64,000 bases of DNA from Solibacillus sp. FSL K6-1523 (lineage in GTDB: Bacteria; Bacillota; Bacilli; Bacillales_A; Planococcaceae): contig NZ_JBBOSU010000001.1 of the NCBI RefSeq assembly GCF_038005225.1, positions 1,104,001-1,168,000 on the forward strand. The letters run 5' to 3'. Within the stretch, counting starts at the first letter, position 1; every line of letters starts with the position of its first letter. The translations under genes and the position numbers were made by a program. The notes under the pieces were generated by a model. It ran no database searches. It had not been told where the DNA came from and was given only the letters and a program-made list of their open reading frames with translations. Shown piece by piece: positions 1 through 9,577 of the stretch.

Positions 1-777
1 AAAGCGGCACAAGCGTTACAGAAAGTCGTTTCAGAAATGGAACGACGCTATGATTTATTTTCCATGTCGGGCACAAGGAATATAGAGGGCTATAATGAGC
101 ATATTAATCAATATAATGAACAAGCAATAGAACACCAACCAAAATTGCCATACATTGTTGTCATTGTTGATGAGTTGGCAGATTTGATGATGGTTGCGTC
201 AAATGAGGTAGAGGATGCGATTACACGTCTTGCTCAAATGGCACGTGCAGCGGGCATCCATTTAATTATTGCGACACAACGTCCTTCTGTCGATGTCATT
301 ACAGGTATTATTAAAGCAAATATTCCATCACGTATTGCTTTTGCTGTTTCTTCGGCAGTCGATTCGCGTACGATTTTGGACATGGGCGGTGCAGAGCGCT
401 TACTTGGGCGAGGGGATATGCTTTATTTACCAGCAGGTGCATCGAAACCTACGCGTGTTCAAGGGGCCTTTGTAAGCGATAAGGAAGTAGGACATGTTAT
501 CGATAGTGTGATCCAACAGCAAAAGGCACAATATGAAGAGGCGATGATTCCAACCGATGAACCGATTCGCAACGAACTAGATGAAACGGACGAGTTATAT
601 GATGATGCGGTAAGACTTATTTATGAAATGCAAACCGCCTCTGTCTCAATGTTGCAACGAAAATTCCGCATCGGCTATTCACGTGCAGCGAGAATAATTG
701 ATCAAATGGAACAACGGGGAATTGTTGGACCACCAGAAGGTAGTAAACCAAGACAAGTATTAGGAAATCGCCTGTAG
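1..777 (+). CDS. spoIIIE: DNA translocase SpoIIIE/FtsK, C-terminal part (5' end outside window)
   Basis: The reading frame is open from base 1, so this is the last 258 codons of a longer gene; an internal ATG at 37 is not the true start. The visible part covers the end of the RecA-like motor, with the Walker B stretch [12 protein letters not shown] and the following [12 protein letters not shown] segment, and then the C-terminal winged-helix gamma domain (about the last 65 residues, [13 protein letters not shown] onward) that reads KOPS/SRS-type polarity sequences. The family is a membrane-anchored ATPase that pumps DNA across division or sporulation septa. The GntR gene that follows matches the spoIIIE-ymfC order of Bacillus, which favours SpoIIIE over a second FtsK paralogue. 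Confidence 0.93.
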   Translation, partial: KAAQALQKVVSEMERRYDLFSMSGTRNIEGYNEHINQYNEQAIEHQPKLPYIVVIVDELADLMMVASNEVEDAITRLAQMARAAGIHLIIATQRPSVDVITGIIKANIPSRIAFAVSSAVDSRTILDMGGAERLLGRGDMLYLPAGASKPTRVQGAFVSDKEVGHVIDSVIQQQKAQYEEAMIPTDEPIRNELDETDELYDDAVRLIYEMQTASVSMLQRKFRIGYSRAARIIDQMEQRGIVGPPEGSKPRQVLGNRL

Positions 778-888
778 AAGTCCGTTAATTCACAAGTTTC
801 TCAACTTTCAAATTGTTAATTTTTCCGTACAAATAGCAATTAAAATGACTAAAAATGAATTATTGTATGTCACATTACTATAAATATG

Positions 889-917
889 TTTTCTTTTATC
901 GATGAAAATGTTATATT
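889..917 (+). promoter_or_regulatory. Probable promoter of the GntR regulator gene
   Basis: TTTTCT (889-894) and TATATT (912-917) are separated by 17 bases, and TGT directly before the -10 makes an extended -10 box. It lies 66 bases upstream of the GntR start. The -35 is poor, so the call rests mainly on the extended -10. Confidence 0.4.
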
Positions 918-944
918 AATCACGAATTAGTAGGAATGTTGTAC

Positions 945-958
945 ATCAGATGTCTGAT
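945..958. promoter_or_regulatory. Perfect 6+6 dyad, candidate GntR operator
   Basis: ATCAGATGTCTGAT is an inverted repeat, ATCAGA and TCTGAT around TG, placed between the predicted -10 box and the start of the GntR gene. GntR/HutC regulators commonly bind such short dyads and repress their own gene. Autoregulation is inferred from position only; I did not see a second copy upstream of the transporter genes. Confidence 0.45.
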
Positions 959-983
959 CTCTATATTATGGTGGTGATACAAA

Positions 984-1712
984 ATGACAATTAAGGCGGA
1001 TCATCGTCATTTGTATTTACAAGTGATTGACCGATTAAAGTCAGATATCGATAAAGAAATTTATCGAGAGAATGAAAAACTGCCATCTGAATTTGAACTT
1101 TCAAAAACACTTGGTGTGAGTCGTGCAACGCTTCGTGAAGCACTTCGACTATTGGAAGAAGAAAACATTATTGTAAGACGCCACGGTGTAGGAACATTTG
1201 TAAATCCGAAGCCCCTTTTCACTTCAGGCATTGAACATTTATCGAGTATTTCTTCGATGATTGAAAATGCAGGGATGGTTCCAGGTACGATTTTTATGAG
1301 TGCGCAGGAAGAAAAGGCGACCGAGGAAGATTCCGAACGATTCCAAGCAGACATTGATGACAATGTAGTCACGATTGAACGTGTTAGAACAGCAGATGGC
1401 GAGCCAGTTGTATATTGTGTTGATCGTGTTCCTGCGAGCTTATTGCCGGCAGAGTTTATTAGTAACCAAAACGTTTCAATTTTTTCGGCATTAGAACAAA
1501 CTGGGAACATCCGTGTTGCATACGCAGTCACATATATTGATCCAGTTGGTTTCCACGATGTAGTCTCACCTATTTTAAAATGTGGGCCAGAATCGGCGTT
1601 GCTTATTTTGAAACAACTTCATTACGACGAGAATGATCGCGTCGTACTTTATTCAAAAAATTATTTTAGAGCTGACAAATTCAGTTTCCATGTAGTACGT
1701 AAACGGGTGTAG
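984..1712 (+). CDS. ymfC: GntR-family (HutC-type, UTRA domain) transcriptional regulator
   Basis: This 242-residue protein starts with a winged helix-turn-helix (about residues 10-73: [23 protein letters not shown]) and ends with a UTRA ligand-binding domain (about 95-235), the layout of the HutC branch of GntR. It starts at ATG 984 behind GGTGGTGAT. Its position right after spoIIIE matches ymfC of Bacillus. The next gene encodes the binding protein of a BMP-type nucleoside importer, 61 bases downstream, so the regulator may respond to nucleosides or a related metabolite. The effector is not visible from sequence. A dyad at 945-958 could be its own operator. Confidence 0.88.
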   Translation: MTIKADHRHLYLQVIDRLKSDIDKEIYRENEKLPSEFELSKTLGVSRATLREALRLLEEENIIVRRHGVGTFVNPKPLFTSGIEHLSSISSMIENAGMVPGTIFMSAQEEKATEEDSERFQADIDDNVVTIERVRTADGEPVVYCVDRVPASLLPAEFISNQNVSIFSALEQTGNIRVAYAVTYIDPVGFHDVVSPILKCGPESALLILKQLHYDENDRVVLYSKNYFRADKFSFHVVRKRV

Positions 1713-1773
1713 AACAAGTGATTCAACTATTTAATTCCTGCTAATTACAAAACCCTTTGAGGAGGACTCATTC

Positions 1774-2856
1774 ATGAAAAAGCGTAAATTAGGTTTATTA
1801 ATCACATCAGTAGTAGCAACAGGTGCTATTTTAGCAGCATGCGGTAGCGACAAAGAAAAAGATACTTCAAACAACAATGCAGATTCTGATTCAAAATCAG
1901 AAACAACTGGTGATGAATTTAAAGTTGCAATGGTAACTGACGTTGGTGGCGTAGATGATAAATCATTCAACCAGTCAGCTTGGGAAGGAATTAAAGATTT
2001 CGGAGCTAGCAACAATTTAACTGAAAAACAAGGTTATGATTACTTACAATCAGAATCAGATGCTGACTACAACTCAAACTTAAACAAATTATTACGCCGT
2101 GATTTCGATTTAGTATTCGGTGTTGGTTTCTTAATGGGTGATGCAATTGAAGAAATCGCAAATGAAAATCCAAATGCTCAGTTAGCATTAATTGATGCTG
2201 AAGTAGACGCGCCAAACGTAGTAAACCTTTTATTCAAAGAGCAAGAAGGTGCGTTCTTAGCGGGTGTTGCAGCTGCTAAAATGTCTAAATCAGGTAAATT
2301 AGGGTTCGTAGGTGGGAATAGTATCCCAGTAATTAACCGTTTCGAAGCAGGGTTCTTTGAAGGTGCAAGAGCAGTAAATCCTGATATCGAAATTAAAAGT
2401 ATCTATACAGAGAAATTCGATGATGCTGGTTTAGGTAAAAGTACTGCAAATGGTATGTACTCTTCAGGTGTAGATATTATTTTCCACGCAGCTGGTCAAA
2501 CGGGTAACGGTGTATTCTCTGAAGCAAAAGAGCGTAAAGCAAAAGATCCGAATGCAAATGTATGGGTAATCGGCGTAGATGCTGACCAATACGAAGAAGG
2601 TCGAGTGGATGACAAAACGAACATTACATTAACTTCAATGTTAAAAGGTGTTCACAAAGCAGTAGTGGAAGTTTCTAACGATGCAAAAGATGGAAAATTC
2701 CCTGGTGGACAAACACTTGTATACGGTTTAGCTGAAGACGGTGTTGGCTTAGCTGACTCTCGTGGTGCTATTCCACAAGATGTATTAGATGTAGTAGAAG
2801 AATATAAACAAAAAATCGCTTCTGGTGAAATTAAGGTTTCTGAATCACTTAAATAA
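1774..2856 (+). CDS. BMP-family ABC transporter substrate-binding lipoprotein
   Basis: This 360-residue secreted lipoprotein has an N-terminal signal peptide and lipobox LAAC with Cys23 as the lipidation site, then a low-complexity Asp/Ser/Asn/Lys linker and the BMP domain (FKVAMVTDVGGVDDKSFNQSA, about residues 50-350). BMP proteins such as NupN and PnrA bind nucleosides and deliver them to a CUT2-like ABC importer, which is encoded by the next three genes. The start has a strong ribosome site (GAGGAGGACTC). The gene is separated from its ATPase by a structured repeat and a terminator-like hairpin, which would let the binding protein be made in excess. Confidence 0.92.
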   Translation: MKKRKLGLLITSVVATGAILAACGSDKEKDTSNNNADSDSKSETTGDEFKVAMVTDVGGVDDKSFNQSAWEGIKDFGASNNLTEKQGYDYLQSESDADYNSNLNKLLRRDFDLVFGVGFLMGDAIEEIANENPNAQLALIDAEVDAPNVVNLLFKEQEGAFLAGVAAAKMSKSGKLGFVGGNSIPVINRFEAGFFEGARAVNPDIEIKSIYTEKFDDAGLGKSTANGMYSSGVDIIFHAAGQTGNGVFSEAKERKAKDPNANVWVIGVDADQYEEGRVDDKTNITLTSMLKGVHKAVVEVSNDAKDGKFPGGQTLVYGLAEDGVGLADSRGAIPQDVLDVVEEYKQKIASGEIKVSESLK

Positions 2857-2861
2857 TTTAT

Positions 2862-2974
2862 CTTGATTCAGCAGAATCAAGTTAAGCCCCGGCGGATGTC
2901 ACAGATTTTTAAGGGAAGTTTTTCGAGCGAGCTCGAAAAAATCTGGACGCAATTACGCAGGGGCGTAATTGATT
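2862..2974 (+). repeat. Palindromic modular repeat, copy 1 (short form)
   Basis: The copy begins 5 bases after the lipoprotein stop. It contains three hairpins: CTTGATTC/GAATCAAG (2862-2881), TTTTTCGAG/CTCGAAAAA with loop CGAG (2919-2940), and CAATTACGC/GCGTAATTG with loop AGGG (2950-2971). The long 5' module seen in copies 2 to 4 is reduced here to the first hairpin. The core between them (CCGGCGGATGTCACAGA) is shared with all other copies (10524, 43873, 46588 and 61837). Confidence 0.9.
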
Positions 2975-2985
2975 TAGGTACGATT

Positions 2986-3031
2986 ATCATCATAGGGGAA
3001 AATATCTCCTATGATGATTTTGTGGTTTTTT
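2986..3031 (+). terminator. Terminator or attenuator between binding protein and ABC ATPase genes
   Basis: An 11-bp stem ATCATCATAGG (2986-2996) and CCTATGATGAT (3008-3018) is followed by TTTGTGGTTTTTT. It lies inside the transporter gene set, so partial read-through would give more binding protein than ATPase/permease. Confidence 0.65.
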
Positions 3032-3279
3032 GTAATTTTCAATCCGTTGCATGGTCACATCAATATGTTTGAAGATGTAAGCGTTCTTTTTAAAGGTAGG
3101 AAAGTACAGGTGTTCGGTGAAAGTTCTAAAGAAGAAGGTTATTTTTAATGTTTAGCGAAAGTTATAATAATGAAAAGTTGATAGATGAAAGATTTTTCTT
3201 TATTCGAGTGAGGATAGAAAAGCTGTCATGTGTTAATTTAAAAAAATTATCCTAATATAAGCCTAAGGGAGTGAATCAA

Positions 3280-4821
3280 GTGGAACATGTGATTGAGATG
3301 CTCGGAATTCGCAAAGAGTTTGGTAATTTCGTAGCAAATAATAATATCACCCTCCAATTAAAAAAGGGCGAAATTCATGCGCTACTAGGAGAGAATGGTG
3401 CAGGTAAGTCGACTTTAATGAATGTGCTTTTCGGTCTTTATCAACCGGAAGCTGGTGAAATAAAAGTACGTGGGGAATCCGTAAAAATTACAGACCCTAA
3501 TAAAGCCAATGATTTAGGGATTGGGATGGTACACCAACACTTTATGTTAGTGGGGAACTTCACTGTAACAGAAAATATTATTTTAGGCAGTGAACCTACT
3601 AAACTAGGTGTCATTAATATAAAGGATGCAGCGAATGATATTGCCGCACTATCTAAAAAATACAATTTAGATGTGGATCCTTATGCAAAAATTGAAGATA
3701 TTTCGGTAGGGATGCAACAACGTGTTGAAATTTTAAAAACATTGTACCGCGGTGCAGAAATTTTAATTTTCGATGAACCAACAGCATCGTTAACACCACA
3801 AGAAATAACGGAATTGATGAGCATTTTAAAGCTTCTTATAAAAGAAGGGAAATCAATCATCATCATCACCCATAAATTAAAAGAAATTATGGAAGTATCC
3901 GACCGCGTAACGATTATTCGTAAAGGTGAAGGAATTGGGACGGTTATTACAGCTGAAACGAATCCAGATGAACTAGCGGAATTGATGGTTGGACGCCAAG
4001 TAGACTTTACAACGGTGAAAAAAGACGCGACACCAGCCGAAGAAATTTTATTAATCGAAAATTTATTTGTAACCGATTACCGCAATATTGAAAAAGTAAA
4101 AGGTTTAAATTTAAACGTTCGCAAAGGTGAAATTGTCGGAATTGCGGGTATTGATGGCAATGGACAATCAGAACTTATTGAAGCGATTACAGGTTTACGA
4201 AAAGTGAAGAGCGGTAAAATTACGTTAAATGGCAAGGAAATTACGGGATTAAAGCCGCGTAAAATTACCGAATCAGGTATTGGACATATTCCACAAGACC
4301 GCCATAAGCACGGACTTGTATTGGACTTCTCAATCGGTCATAATATCGCATTACAAACGTATTACAAAGAGCCGATTTCTAAGGGCGGCATTATGAATTA
4401 CAAAAAAATAAGTGAAAAAGCACGTCAAATCATTAAAGAGTTCGACGTTCGTTCAGGGCAAGGGGAAACGACACCAGCACGCGCGCTTTCTGGTGGTAAC
4501 CAACAAAAGGCAATCATTGGGCGTGAAATTGATCGTAATCCAGATTTATTAATCGCTGCATTACCAACGCGTGGTTTAGATGTAGGAGCGATTGAATTTA
4601 TTCACTCGCGCTTAATTGAACAACGTGATAAAGGAAAAGCTGTTCTTTTAATTTCATTTGAGCTGGATGAAGTAATGAATGTTTCAGACCGAATTGCTGT
4701 TATTTATGATGGAACAATTATCGATACGGTAAATCCAAAAGAAACAACTGAGCAAGAACTAGGACTATTAATGGCCGGCGAAGAACGAAAAGAGAAGGCT
4801 ATTAAGGAGGGGAACGAATAA
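3280..4821 (+). CDS. Nucleoside-type ABC importer, double ATPase subunit (NupO-like)
   Basis: This protein of 513 residues has two ABC domains in tandem, as in NupO and the sugar importer RbsA. The first has a full Walker A (GENGAGKST, residues 37-45) and Walker B (ILIFDEPTA). The second has a degenerate P-loop (GIDGNGQSE) but keeps the signature LSGGNQQKA and the PTRGLDVG segment, as is normal for this family. GTG 3280 is preferred over GTG 3271 because AAGGGAG (3265-3271) abuts 3271 but sits at correct distance from 3280. It is followed without a gap by the first permease gene, so the three genes are translationally linked. Confidence 0.92.
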   Translation: MEHVIEMLGIRKEFGNFVANNNITLQLKKGEIHALLGENGAGKSTLMNVLFGLYQPEAGEIKVRGESVKITDPNKANDLGIGMVHQHFMLVGNFTVTENIILGSEPTKLGVINIKDAANDIAALSKKYNLDVDPYAKIEDISVGMQQRVEILKTLYRGAEILIFDEPTASLTPQEITELMSILKLLIKEGKSIIIITHKLKEIMEVSDRVTIIRKGEGIGTVITAETNPDELAELMVGRQVDFTTVKKDATPAEEILLIENLFVTDYRNIEKVKGLNLNVRKGEIVGIAGIDGNGQSELIEAITGLRKVKSGKITLNGKEITGLKPRKITESGIGHIPQDRHKHGLVLDFSIGHNIALQTYYKEPISKGGIMNYKKISEKARQIIKEFDVRSGQGETTPARALSGGNQQKAIIGREIDRNPDLLIAALPTRGLDVGAIEFIHSRLIEQRDKGKAVLLISFELDEVMNVSDRIAVIYDGTIIDTVNPKETTEQELGLLMAGEERKEKAIKEGNE

Positions 4822-5868
4822 ATGTCAAATCGTGTAGTAAATATACTCGTTCCTATTGTTTCAATCATTATTGGTTTAATCGTTGGGGCAATTGTTATGC
4901 TTGCCAGTGGCTATGATCCAGTATTAGGTTATACGGCGTTATGGAACGGTATTTTTGGAGATTCCTATTCAATCGGAAATACAATTCGACAAATTACACC
5001 GTATATTTTATCAGGTTTAGCGGTAGCATTTGCATTCCGTACAGGACTATTTAATATTGGGGTAGAAGGGCAATTATTAATGGGATGGTTAGCTGCGGCA
5101 TACGTCGGTTATGCATTTGACTTACCGCGATTCATCCACTTGCCATTAGCTTTAGTTGCAGCGGCAGCAGCGGGTGCTTTCTGGGCATTTATTGTGGGCT
5201 TCTTGAAAGCGAAATTATCGGTGCATGAAGTAATTGCTTCCATCATGTTAAACTATACAGCACTATATATTACGAATGCTGTTATTCGAAGCTTAACAGA
5301 TGGTAGTTTTAAAACGCCAACAATTTTAGAAAGTGCAACATTACGCATGCCATGGTTACGCGAAATTACCGATAATTCGAGCTTACACTTAGGAATTATC
5401 GTTGCGTTATTAATGGTGTTTGTCATGTGGTTTATTTTAGAAAAGACGACACGTGGTTACGAGCTAAAATCAGTAGGTTTCAATAAAAATGCTGCTGAAT
5501 ATGCTGGGATGAGTGTCAACAAAAACATTATTTTAGCGATGACGATTTCGGGTGTATTTGCCGGTCTTGCCGGTGCGGTGGAAGCTTTAGGTACGTTCCA
5601 AAATGCATCGATTAAAGCAGGATTCTCAGGTATTGGATTTGACGGAATTGCGGTTGCCTTACTTGGTGCAAACACGCCGCTTGGAGTTATATTTGGTGCC
5701 TCTTTATTTGGCTCATTGAAATACGGGGCATTAAATATGCCAAACGAAGCCGGTATTCCAGAAGAAATCGTATCGATTATTATCGCCTTAATTATTTTCT
5801 TCGTAGCAAGTGGTTATATTATCCGATTAGCTTTACAAAAATTCGGAAAGAAAAAGGAGGGCCAGTAA
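4822..5868 (+). CDS. Nucleoside-type ABC importer permease 1 (NupP-like)
   Basis: The 348-residue product is an integral membrane protein of the BPD_transp_2 family with about eight to ten hydrophobic segments, including NIGVEGQLLMG, the typical early cytoplasmic-side motif of BmpA-linked permeases. The start codon follows the ATPase stop directly, and AAGGAGGGG lies within the end of the ATPase gene. It pairs with the next gene product to form the membrane channel for the BMP lipoprotein. The substrate (guanosine, other nucleosides) cannot be decided from sequence. Confidence 0.9.
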   Translation: MSNRVVNILVPIVSIIIGLIVGAIVMLASGYDPVLGYTALWNGIFGDSYSIGNTIRQITPYILSGLAVAFAFRTGLFNIGVEGQLLMGWLAAAYVGYAFDLPRFIHLPLALVAAAAAGAFWAFIVGFLKAKLSVHEVIASIMLNYTALYITNAVIRSLTDGSFKTPTILESATLRMPWLREITDNSSLHLGIIVALLMVFVMWFILEKTTRGYELKSVGFNKNAAEYAGMSVNKNIILAMTISGVFAGLAGAVEALGTFQNASIKAGFSGIGFDGIAVALLGANTPLGVIFGASLFGSLKYGALNMPNEAGIPEEIVSIIIALIIFFVASGYIIRLALQKFGKKKEGQ

Positions 5869-5869
5869 C

Positions 5870-6829
5870 ATGAGCTTCTTAGATGTGTTATATTTCATTG
5901 TCCCTTCCGCGATATTATACGCAACACCGCTAATTTTTGCAGGTATCGGCGGGGTATTCTCTGAGCGCTCAGGTGTTGTTAACATCGGGTTAGAAGGGAT
6001 TATGGTTATTGGTGCCTTCACAGGGATTTATGTCAATTTAGAGTATTATGATGTATTTGGAAAAAATGTTATATGGGTTGGTATTTTAGCAGCATTAGTT
6101 GCGGGAGCGGTATTCTCCCTATTACTAGCAGTTGCGGCGGTGTCATTCCGCGCCGATCAAACGGTAACAGGGGTCGCATTAAATATGCTTGGCGTTGCGA
6201 TCGCAGTATTCTTAGTGAAATTGATTTATCAAAAAGGACAAACAGATATGATTCAAGCACCGATTCAACGCTTTGAAATTCCATATTTAGCGGATATCCC
6301 GTTCTTTGGTAAATTATTATTCCATGATGTTTATAGTGTGTCGATTTTAGCATTTGCAGTTGCGATTTTAGCGTGGTTTATTATTTACAAAACACCATTT
6401 GGTTTGCGTTTACGCTCAGTTGGGGAACACCCGATGGCAGCAGATACAATGGGTGTTAATGTGACGAAAATGCGTTATATTGCGGTTATGATTTCAGGTG
6501 CACTTGGTGGTATTGGTGGTGCCGCATTAGCGATGACGGTATCTTCAGACTTCTCAGGTTCAACGATTGCAGGGCAAGGTTTCATGGCGATTGCAGCAAT
6601 GATTTTTGGTAAATGGCATCCACTTGGTACATTAGGTGCAGCACTGTTCTTCGGTTTAGCACAAACATTAAGTATCACGGGTTCATTAATTCCATACGTT
6701 CAAGACATTCCAGCTGTATATCTTCAAATTTTACCTTACGTATTAACAATTCTTGCACTTGCAGGATTTATTGGGAAAGCTACTGCGCCAAAAGCGTCCG
6801 GCCAACCGTATATTAAGGGGAAACGATAA
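5870..6829 (+). CDS. Nucleoside-type ABC importer permease 2 (NupQ-like)
   Basis: The second permease has 319 residues, is strongly hydrophobic and carries the same family motif near its start (NIGLEGIMVIG). It begins one base after the upstream stop with ribosome site AAGGAGGGCC inside the previous gene. With the upstream genes it completes a lipoprotein-ATPase-permease-permease set like NupNOPQ of B. subtilis. A strong terminator follows at 6836, closing the operon. Confidence 0.9.
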   Translation: MSFLDVLYFIVPSAILYATPLIFAGIGGVFSERSGVVNIGLEGIMVIGAFTGIYVNLEYYDVFGKNVIWVGILAALVAGAVFSLLLAVAAVSFRADQTVTGVALNMLGVAIAVFLVKLIYQKGQTDMIQAPIQRFEIPYLADIPFFGKLLFHDVYSVSILAFAVAILAWFIIYKTPFGLRLRSVGEHPMAADTMGVNVTKMRYIAVMISGALGGIGGAALAMTVSSDFSGSTIAGQGFMAIAAMIFGKWHPLGTLGAALFFGLAQTLSITGSLIPYVQDIPAVYLQILPYVLTILALAGFIGKATAPKASGQPYIKGKR

Positions 6830-6835
6830 AAAAAT

Positions 6836-6875
6836 CTGCCTACACAAAGCAAAAAAATGTGTGGGCAGTTTTTTC
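6836..6875 (+). terminator. Intrinsic terminator after the importer operon
   Basis: CTGCCTACACA (6836-6846) pairs with TGTGTGGGCAG (6858-6868) and is followed by six T residues. Confidence 0.88.
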
Positions 6876-7006
6876 TTGCTTATAATTTTTTTGATTTGGG
6901 AACAATACAATAGAATGGTGTAGAGTAAGAATAATTTTCACAAAATGGCAAAACAGATGTATAGTAGGAGTATAAGTATTTATTTAGGTAATCAGGAGGG
7001 GTTTTT

Positions 7007-8269
7007 TTGTTTTTAACGACACAATTAGCGAAGGGTGTTTCACTTCATATACGACAAACAGCCCAATTTAAGACGGTCAATTTTTCGGTGAAATGGCGAA
7101 CACAATTAACCGAAAAAAATGCTTCTGAACGTACAGTATTATCCAATGTACTTCAGCATAGTAATGCAAGGTTTACAACGTCTGCTGCGTACCGTAGTTA
7201 TTTAGATGATTTATTTGGGGCGGTGCTCTATTTTGATACGACAAAACGTGGAGAAGAGCATACAGTACTAATGAATGTTGAAACAGTAAATGATAACTAT
7301 TTAGCGCATGATAGCGTATTAAATGAAGTAATTGGATTACTTCATGATGCGATTTTTAAGCCAAACTTTGAACACAATGTATTTATAAAATCGATTGTTG
7401 AACGTGAGAAGGAAATGGTTATTCAACGGATTCAATCCATTTTTGATGATAAATCTCGTTTTGCACAAAAGCGCATAATGGAAATATTACGTCCAAACCA
7501 CCCAGCATCGATTTCAGCGAATGGCACAATTGACGAAATAAAAGCGATTACACCAGAGTCTTTAACGGCAGCGTATGAAGACATGTTAAATCAGGATGCA
7601 ATTGATATTTATGTCGTTGGGGATATCGATGTTGAGCAAATGACAGCTAAAATTAAAGAAGCATTGCCATTTATAAATCGTGAAGTAAAGAAAACCGAAC
7701 GCAATCAGGAAGTACCTGAAAACATAAAAGGCTATACAAAAGAAACGCAAGAGATGAAGCAAGGGAAGCTGCATATCGGCTATCATACACCCGTTGTTTT
7801 TGGTGACGAAGATTTCCCTAAAATGCAAATTTTTAATGGGATTTTTGGCGGGTATGCTCATTCAAAAATATTTATGAATGTACGTGAACGTGAAAGCTTA
7901 GCATATTATGCTTCAAGCTCCTACGCTGCACAATACGGCTTATTGTTTGTTGTTTCGGGAATTGAGCCTGCAAATGAAGCAAAGGCGCGAGAAGTCATTG
8001 CAGAGCAGTTAGTTGCACTTCAAAATGGTGAAATTACCGATTTAGAATTAGCGCAAACAAAGGCGATGTTAATCAATCAATTAAAAGAAGCACTTGATTC
8101 AGCGCGTGGTCAAATTGAAATTTTTGACCAATACAAAGAATTAAAAGATTCATTTACATTAGAGAAATGGACAGCGCGATGGCAGGCAGTAACGAAAGAA
8201 GATGTACAGCGAATGGCCCAGCAATTGAAGCTTGAGGCAACGTATTTCTTATGCGGTAAGGAGGATTAA
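7007..8269 (+). CDS. ymfF: Inactive M16 peptidase-like protein YmfF (EF-P modification-associated)
   Basis: The 420-residue protein has the two-lobed M16 (insulinase/processing peptidase) fold but lacks the HxxEH zinc motif where its neighbour YmfH has it, so it is predicted non-catalytic. Active/inactive pairs are typical of M16B peptidases. The TTG start at 7007 is chosen because CAGGAGGG ends six bases upstream and no ATG fits. In B. subtilis the neighbouring ymfI reduces the 5-aminopentanone group on elongation factor P, and YmfF/YmfH are annotated as associated with that modification; a direct role is not proven here. It is translationally linked to ymfH (3-base gap). Confidence 0.88.
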   Translation: MFLTTQLAKGVSLHIRQTAQFKTVNFSVKWRTQLTEKNASERTVLSNVLQHSNARFTTSAAYRSYLDDLFGAVLYFDTTKRGEEHTVLMNVETVNDNYLAHDSVLNEVIGLLHDAIFKPNFEHNVFIKSIVEREKEMVIQRIQSIFDDKSRFAQKRIMEILRPNHPASISANGTIDEIKAITPESLTAAYEDMLNQDAIDIYVVGDIDVEQMTAKIKEALPFINREVKKTERNQEVPENIKGYTKETQEMKQGKLHIGYHTPVVFGDEDFPKMQIFNGIFGGYAHSKIFMNVRERESLAYYASSSYAAQYGLLFVVSGIEPANEAKAREVIAEQLVALQNGEITDLELAQTKAMLINQLKEALDSARGQIEIFDQYKELKDSFTLEKWTARWQAVTKEDVQRMAQQLKLEATYFLCGKED

Positions 8270-8272
8270 TCC

Positions 8273-9577
8273 GTGAAAACGATTGAATTTAAACAACTAG
8301 ATGAAACACTTTATTATAAGCAATTAGCAAACGGTTTAGATGTCTATATTTTGCCTAAAAAAGGATTTTCCAAAACGTTTGTAACGTTTACAACAAAATA
8401 CGGTTCGATTGATCGTACATTTGTGCCGCTTGGTGAAACAGAACCGATTACCGTTCCAGACGGCATTGCTCACTTTTTAGAGCATAAAATGTTTGAAAAA
8501 GAAGATGGCGACGTTTTCCAAAAGTTTAGTGAAGTCGGTGCACAAGCAAATGCCTATACGTCATTTACAAGAACAGCGTATTTATTTTCTGCAACAGACC
8601 ACTTATATAAAAGCACAGAAACATTATTGAATTTCGTTCAAGAACCGTATTTTACGGAAGAAACGGTCAATAAGGAAAAAGGGATCATTGGGCAAGAAAT
8701 TACGATGTATGATGATTCACCAGATTGGCGTCTTTATTTTGGTGCGATTGAAAATATGTATCACCAACATCCAGTGAAAATTGATATTGCAGGTACAATT
8801 GAATCGATTGATGGCATTACAGCAGAACATTTATACACTTGCTATAATACGTTTTATCACCCTTCCAATATGCTTTTATTCGTTATTGGTGCAGTTGACC
8901 CTGAGGAAATGATGCAGTTTATTGAAGAGGACCAAAATAAAAAGCAATTCCCAGAAGCGACTGAAATTACACGTTTATTTGATGAGGAGCCTACAACGGT
9001 TGCCATTAAAGAGCGCGTGCTTCATATGGATGTTCAAAAGCCAAAAGTGTATGTCGGTTTAAAAGCTAAAGAAACAAACTTGAGTGGCGAGCAAATGTTA
9101 AAGCATGAGCTAGCTGTACAAATTGGTTTAGAGTGCTTGTTTGGTCGCGCAGCTCAGTTTTATACAGATATCTATGAAAGTGGCTTAATTGATGAATCGT
9201 ATGCGTATGATTTTTCACTTGAAAAGGGTTATGGGTTTGCGCTTATTGGCTCGGATACGGAAAAACCTGATCAGTTAGTGCAAGCGATCAAAGATAAATT
9301 AGCGCAAGCAACGCAAGAAAATTTATTCACGACGGATGATGTAGAGCGAATTAAGCGTAAAAAAATCGGCTTCTTCCTACGTGCATTGAACTCGATTGAA
9401 TTTATTGCAAATCAATTTACACGCTATGAATTTAATGACATGAATTTATTTGATGTCGTACCTGCTTTGGAACAGCTGACAGTCGAGGATGTGACAGAAG
9501 CATTTAAAACGATTCAAGGGGAAGAACAACAAACGGTATTTACGGTTTTACCGGTGAGTGAACGCGCAGCACAATGA
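8273..9577 (+). CDS. ymfH: M16-family zinc metallopeptidase YmfH
   Basis: The protein has 434 residues with an intact HFLEH zinc-binding motif near residue 66 and a downstream Glu (GQEITMYDD) expected as third ligand, so it is the active partner of the inactive YmfF. It starts at GTG 8273 behind AAGGAGGATTAAT. Its last four bases overlap the start of ymfI (ATGA), which suggests coupled translation. The pair may process a small peptide or, by context with ymfI, act in elongation factor P maturation. Confidence 0.9.
   Translation: MKTIEFKQLDETLYYKQLANGLDVYILPKKGFSKTFVTFTTKYGSIDRTFVPLGETEPITVPDGIAHFLEHKMFEKEDGDVFQKFSEVGAQANAYTSFTRTAYLFSATDHLYKSTETLLNFVQEPYFTEETVNKEKGIIGQEITMYDDSPDWRLYFGAIENMYHQHPVKIDIAGTIESIDGITAEHLYTCYNTFYHPSNMLLFVIGAVDPEEMMQFIEEDQNKKQFPEATEITRLFDEEPTTVAIKERVLHMDVQKPKVYVGLKAKETNLSGEQMLKHELAVQIGLECLFGRAAQFYTDIYESGLIDESYAYDFSLEKGYGFALIGSDTEKPDQLVQAIKDKLAQATQENLFTTDDVERIKRKKIGFFLRALNSIEFIANQFTRYEFNDMNLFDVVPALEQLTVEDVTEAFKTIQGEEQQTVFTVLPVSERAAQ

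Noticed and set aside
2863-3072. Open frame of 69 codons over repeat copy 1
   Set aside because: The frame runs through the palindromes of the repeat and the terminator-like hairpin, has no ribosome site, and its translation is not protein-like.
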